This document shows, in pieces, positions 11,702-13,615 of a stretch of DNA of 13,615 bases. Each line of letters starts with the position of its first letter. The stretch's first letter is position 1. The stretch spans positions 1-13,615 of the forward strand of contig JAAYAE010000171.1 in NCBI GenBank assembly GCA_012719555.1, in the 5' to 3' direction. The notes beneath the pieces are model-generated. The model saw only the letters and a program-made list of their open reading frames with translations, was not told the origin of the DNA and ran no database searches. The translations under genes were made by a program, and so were the position numbers. This stretch comes from Acholeplasmataceae bacterium (lineage in GTDB: Bacteria > Bacillota > Negativicutes > Acidaminococcales > Acidaminococcaceae).

Positions 11702-12370
11702 ATGGGTAAATATGTATGTTCCATTTGCGGTTACATCTATGACGAGGCAATGGGTATTCCTGAAGCTGGCATTGCACCGTTCACAAAGTGGGAAGACCTA
11801 CCAGATGATTGGGTCTGCCCTATCTGCGGAGCAACAAAAGCGGAATTTGAAAAACAAGGCGAAGCAGCTGTATCTTCTGAAAAAAAGCCAAAACATGTTG
11901 TCGAGATGTCAACTGATATGCAGGAGCTTTCTCCGCTTGAGATTAGCGCTCTTTGCACAAATCTGGCTCGTGGCTGCGAAAAGCAGTACAAATCGAAAGA
12001 AGCGGCCCTCTTTACCGAACTGGCCGGATATTTCAAGGACGCTTCGCTACCTGCCAAGAACCCGGATTTTAACCAGCTGATTCCTCTGATCGAAAAAGAT
12101 CTCGAACAAGGTTTTACAAACGCAAATGCTATAGCATCCGATTTTATAGACCGTGGTGCACTCCGCGCCTTGGTCTGGAGTGAGAAGGTTACACGCATTT
12201 TAAAGTCCCTTTTGATTCGATATCAGAAAGAGGGCGACGCCATGCTTGAAAACACCGGTGTTTATGTCTGTACCATTTGTGGTTTTGTGTACATAGGAGA
12301 CACCCCACCGGAAGTTTGTCCTGTTTGCAAGGTGCCGAACTGGAAATTTGAAAAGGTTGAAGGGAGGTAA
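11702..12370 (+). CDS. Rubredoxin / degenerate rubrerythrin / rubredoxin protein
   Basis: This is a 222-aa protein with AAAGGAGGT at good spacing. Residues 1-52 are a complete rubredoxin (C6, C9 in CSICG; C39, C42 in CPICG). Residues about 70-178 are predicted four-helix. The end, 187-216, is a short rubrerythrin-type rubredoxin (C190, C193; C206, C209). The middle domain aligns by pattern with rubrerythrin, but where a normal rubrerythrin has AEEVHA the sequence is SEKVTR (E161 kept, His replaced by Thr). The other ExxH ligand motif is not apparent, so the diiron centre is probably lost. It may act as an electron shuttle to the rubrerythrin encoded next, in peroxide or oxygen detoxification. 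The 68-bp gap upstream has no clear consensus promoter. Confidence 0.87.
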   Translation: MGKYVCSICGYIYDEAMGIPEAGIAPFTKWEDLPDDWVCPICGATKAEFEKQGEAAVSSEKKPKHVVEMSTDMQELSPLEISALCTNLARGCEKQYKSKEAALFTELAGYFKDASLPAKNPDFNQLIPLIEKDLEQGFTNANAIASDFIDRGALRALVWSEKVTRILKSLLIRYQKEGDAMLENTGVYVCTICGFVYIGDTPPEVCPVCKVPNWKFEKVEGR

Positions 12371-12375
12371 ATATA

Positions 12376-13356
12376 ATGTCTAAGAAATATGCAGTTAGAA
12401 ATATACGTCTGTGTACCAAAGATTGTTTGTGTCTCTACGTATGCCCTACCGGAGCAACAGATACTGAGAACAGCATCATCGATGTTTCCAAGTGCATCGG
12501 CTGCGGAGACTGTGCAGACGCCTGCCCGTCCGGTGCGATTTCCATGGTACCTGAAGTATATCCGCCGCAGCAGCCCAAAACCGAAGCGGTCGTCAATGCT
12601 CTTAAAACCCTTATGCGTAGCAAATCAGAACAGGAGATGATCGCTGCAGGATTACCCGGAAAGCTGGCAGCCGCTATCGAAAAATCCAATCATATTATGG
12701 CTGAGGATATTATCCGGGAAGCGGGATATATGCTTCCGCAAAGTGACAATTCTATAGATTTTCTTAAGGCTCTGATCGATCAACAACAGCCAGAAGGTTT
12801 TCCTAAAGAGGCTGTAGAAAAATTATTGGATGCTTTTAATAAAAAGAAGGAGAGTGATAATATGAGTGAAAACAAAACGCTTAATAATCTGATGGAGGCA
12901 TTTGCCGGAGAAGCCCAGGCCAACAGAAAATATCTGGCATACTCGAAGAAAGCTGAAAAAGATGGGAAGTTGAATGCAGCCAAACTGTTCAAGGCAGCCT
13001 CTGATGCCGAGACGCTGCATGCGCTTAAGCATTTCGAAGTTGCCGGAAAAGTGAGCACGACCGCAGATAATCTGTTGGATGCTGTTGCAGGTGAAACCCA
13101 CGAATATAAGGAAATGTATCCCGATTTTGTAAAGGAAGCCGAAGCGGAAGGAAACAAGGCCGCGCTTATGTCCTTTACCTTTGCGATGAAAGCGGAAGAG
13201 GTTCATGCGAAGCTTTACAAAGAAGCATTGGAAAACTTGGATCAAACGGAAGAGGTTTTCTATTATCTCTGCCCTGTCTGCGGAAACATCGAGAAAGTTC
13301 GTCCGGATAAATGCAGTATCTGCGGTGTACCGGGGGACAAGTTTATCAAGTACTAA
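12376..13356 (+). CDS. Ferredoxin-rubrerythrin fusion
   Basis: This is a 326-aa protein with AGGGAGGT 7 nt upstream. Residues 1-55 are a 2[4Fe-4S]-like ferredoxin with unusual spacing in the first set (C13, C17, C19, C23) and a standard second set (C40, C43, C46, C50). Residues about 65-158 form a helical linker of unknown role. From M163 a complete rubrerythrin follows: diiron ligands in GEAQ (E179), AETLH (E212, H215), GETHEY (E240, E243) and AEEVH (E274, H277), then a rubredoxin domain with C299, C302, C313 and C316. Rubrerythrin reduces hydrogen peroxide in anaerobes; the fused ferredoxin would supply electrons directly. An internal start lies at the junction. Confidence 0.92.
   Translation: MSKKYAVRNIRLCTKDCLCLYVCPTGATDTENSIIDVSKCIGCGDCADACPSGAISMVPEVYPPQQPKTEAVVNALKTLMRSKSEQEMIAAGLPGKLAAAIEKSNHIMAEDIIREAGYMLPQSDNSIDFLKALIDQQQPEGFPKEAVEKLLDAFNKKKESDNMSENKTLNNLMEAFAGEAQANRKYLAYSKKAEKDGKLNAAKLFKAASDAETLHALKHFEVAGKVSTTADNLLDAVAGETHEYKEMYPDFVKEAEAEGNKAALMSFTFAMKAEEVHAKLYKEALENLDQTEEVFYYLCPVCGNIEKVRPDKCSICGVPGDKFIKY
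12847..12864 (+). promoter_or_regulatory. Internal ribosome-binding site at the ferredoxin-rubrerythrin junction
   Basis: AAGGAG (12847-12852) lies 9 nt before an in-frame ATG at 12862 (M163). Initiation here gives a 164-aa standard rubrerythrin, MSENKTLNNLMEAFAGEAQ onward, whose length and N-terminus match free-standing rubrerythrins. The linker codons for KKKESDN encode the Shine-Dalgarno sequence. Confidence 0.7.
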
Positions 13357-13392
13357 TATTTTTATTTAAACAAAATCAAGGAGGTAAAAAAC

Positions 13393-13615
13393 ATGCCTGA
13401 CTTTGGACATCCGTTTTCTGGACTTGCAAAAGAAAGAAAACTTACTGATGCTGAGTTGATCAGGGCGATTCGATTCATGGTATCAGCAGAATATGAAGCG
13501 ATTCAACTGTACATGCAGCTTGCCGAATCAACAGACAATAAGCTGGCAATAGAGGTTCTCAAAGATATTGCAGATGAAGAAAGGGTTCATGCTGGCGAGT
13601 TCCTTCGCCTTCTGA
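13393..13615 (+). CDS. Ferritin-like protein, N-terminal part (cut by window end)
   Basis: The 74 complete codons begin at an ATG with AAGGAGGT upstream, 36 bp after the rubrerythrin stop with no terminator between. After MPDFGHPFSGLAKERKLTD comes a helix IRFMVSAEYEAIQLYMQLAE and a second helix IAIEVLKDIADEERVHAGEF-like in form (here from LAIEVLKD). The E, Y and DEExVH residues are the ferritin-like iron-ligand pattern. The pattern also resembles ferritin-like domains associated with encapsulin nanocompartments. The probable role is iron oxidation or storage. The rest of the gene and any shell gene lie outside the window. Confidence 0.83.
   Translation, partial: MPDFGHPFSGLAKERKLTDAELIRAIRFMVSAEYEAIQLYMQLAESTDNKLAIEVLKDIADEERVHAGEFLRLL

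Noticed and set aside
12227..12244. Possible third internal start before the C-terminal rubredoxin of the 222-aa protein
   Set aside because: An in-frame ATG at 12242 is preceded by AAAGAGGG, but the match is weaker than at the two fusion junctions, and the product would be only a 42-aa fragment.

Overview
The window reads as chromosomal DNA of a strictly anaerobic, low-to-moderate-GC Firmicute, most likely a clostridial lineage. The signs are strong AGGAGG ribosome-binding sites, sigma-A-type promoters, and a dense set of iron-sulfur, rubredoxin, rubrerythrin and ferritin-like proteins. No species can be named from the sequence.

Region 1 (1-2181) is a prophage remnant. It holds the last 46 codons of a large terminase subunit and a portal protein that stops about three quarters of the way along. 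Between them sits a self-contained two-gene cassette with its own promoter and terminator, laid out like a phage 'moron'. An almost perfect 16-bp inverted repeat holds the cassette's -10 box in its loop and the Shine-Dalgarno sequence in its right arm.

Region 2 (about 2180-3213) is mobile-element debris. A 5'-truncated membrane/zinc-ribbon ORF is joined directly to the broken portal gene. A 68-aa orphan with a strong terminator follows. Then come about 400 bp without a convincing gene, containing three copies of ATCGTTAAAA (two forming a perfect 14-bp inverted repeat) and a GC-rich hairpin.

Region 3 (3214-5006) is a small regulatory island: a cupin gene and a NapH-like membrane ferredoxin gene on the minus strand, and a Crp/Fnr-family regulator diverging on the plus strand. 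Two palindromes with the same 16-bp core, TGTTR-N6-YAACA, sit at the same distance from the -10 boxes of the two minus-strand genes, about -41.5 from the inferred starts. The second also lies over the inferred start of the regulator's own transcript. This looks like a self-contained Crp/Fnr regulon with activated targets and autorepression.

Region 4 (5249-11633) is one long plus-strand operon with overlapping or closely spaced genes: a DUF5320-like Gly-rich protein, a DUF134 regulator, a small NifX/NifB-type cluster-binding protein, two deviant-Walker ATPases with inserted 2[4Fe-4S] ferredoxin domains, a metallo-beta-lactamase-fold protein, an Mrp/NBP35 ATPase fused to a second NifX domain, an IscU/NifU scaffold, and two half-size permeases. 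This gene content resembles the orange-protein (ORP) loci of anaerobes such as Desulfovibrio vulgaris, with extra scaffold and permease genes and a DUF134 protein where Desulfovibrio has a sigma54 activator. A strong promoter with two 17-bp direct repeats precedes it.

Region 5 (11702-13615) adds oxidative-stress and iron proteins: a rubredoxin/degenerate-rubrerythrin/rubredoxin protein, a ferredoxin-rubrerythrin fusion, and the start of a ferritin-like protein cut by the window end.

Two fusion genes (Mrp-NifX and ferredoxin-rubrerythrin) each keep a good Shine-Dalgarno sequence 8-9 nt upstream of an in-frame ATG exactly at the domain junction. Each may therefore make both the fused protein and the free C-terminal protein.
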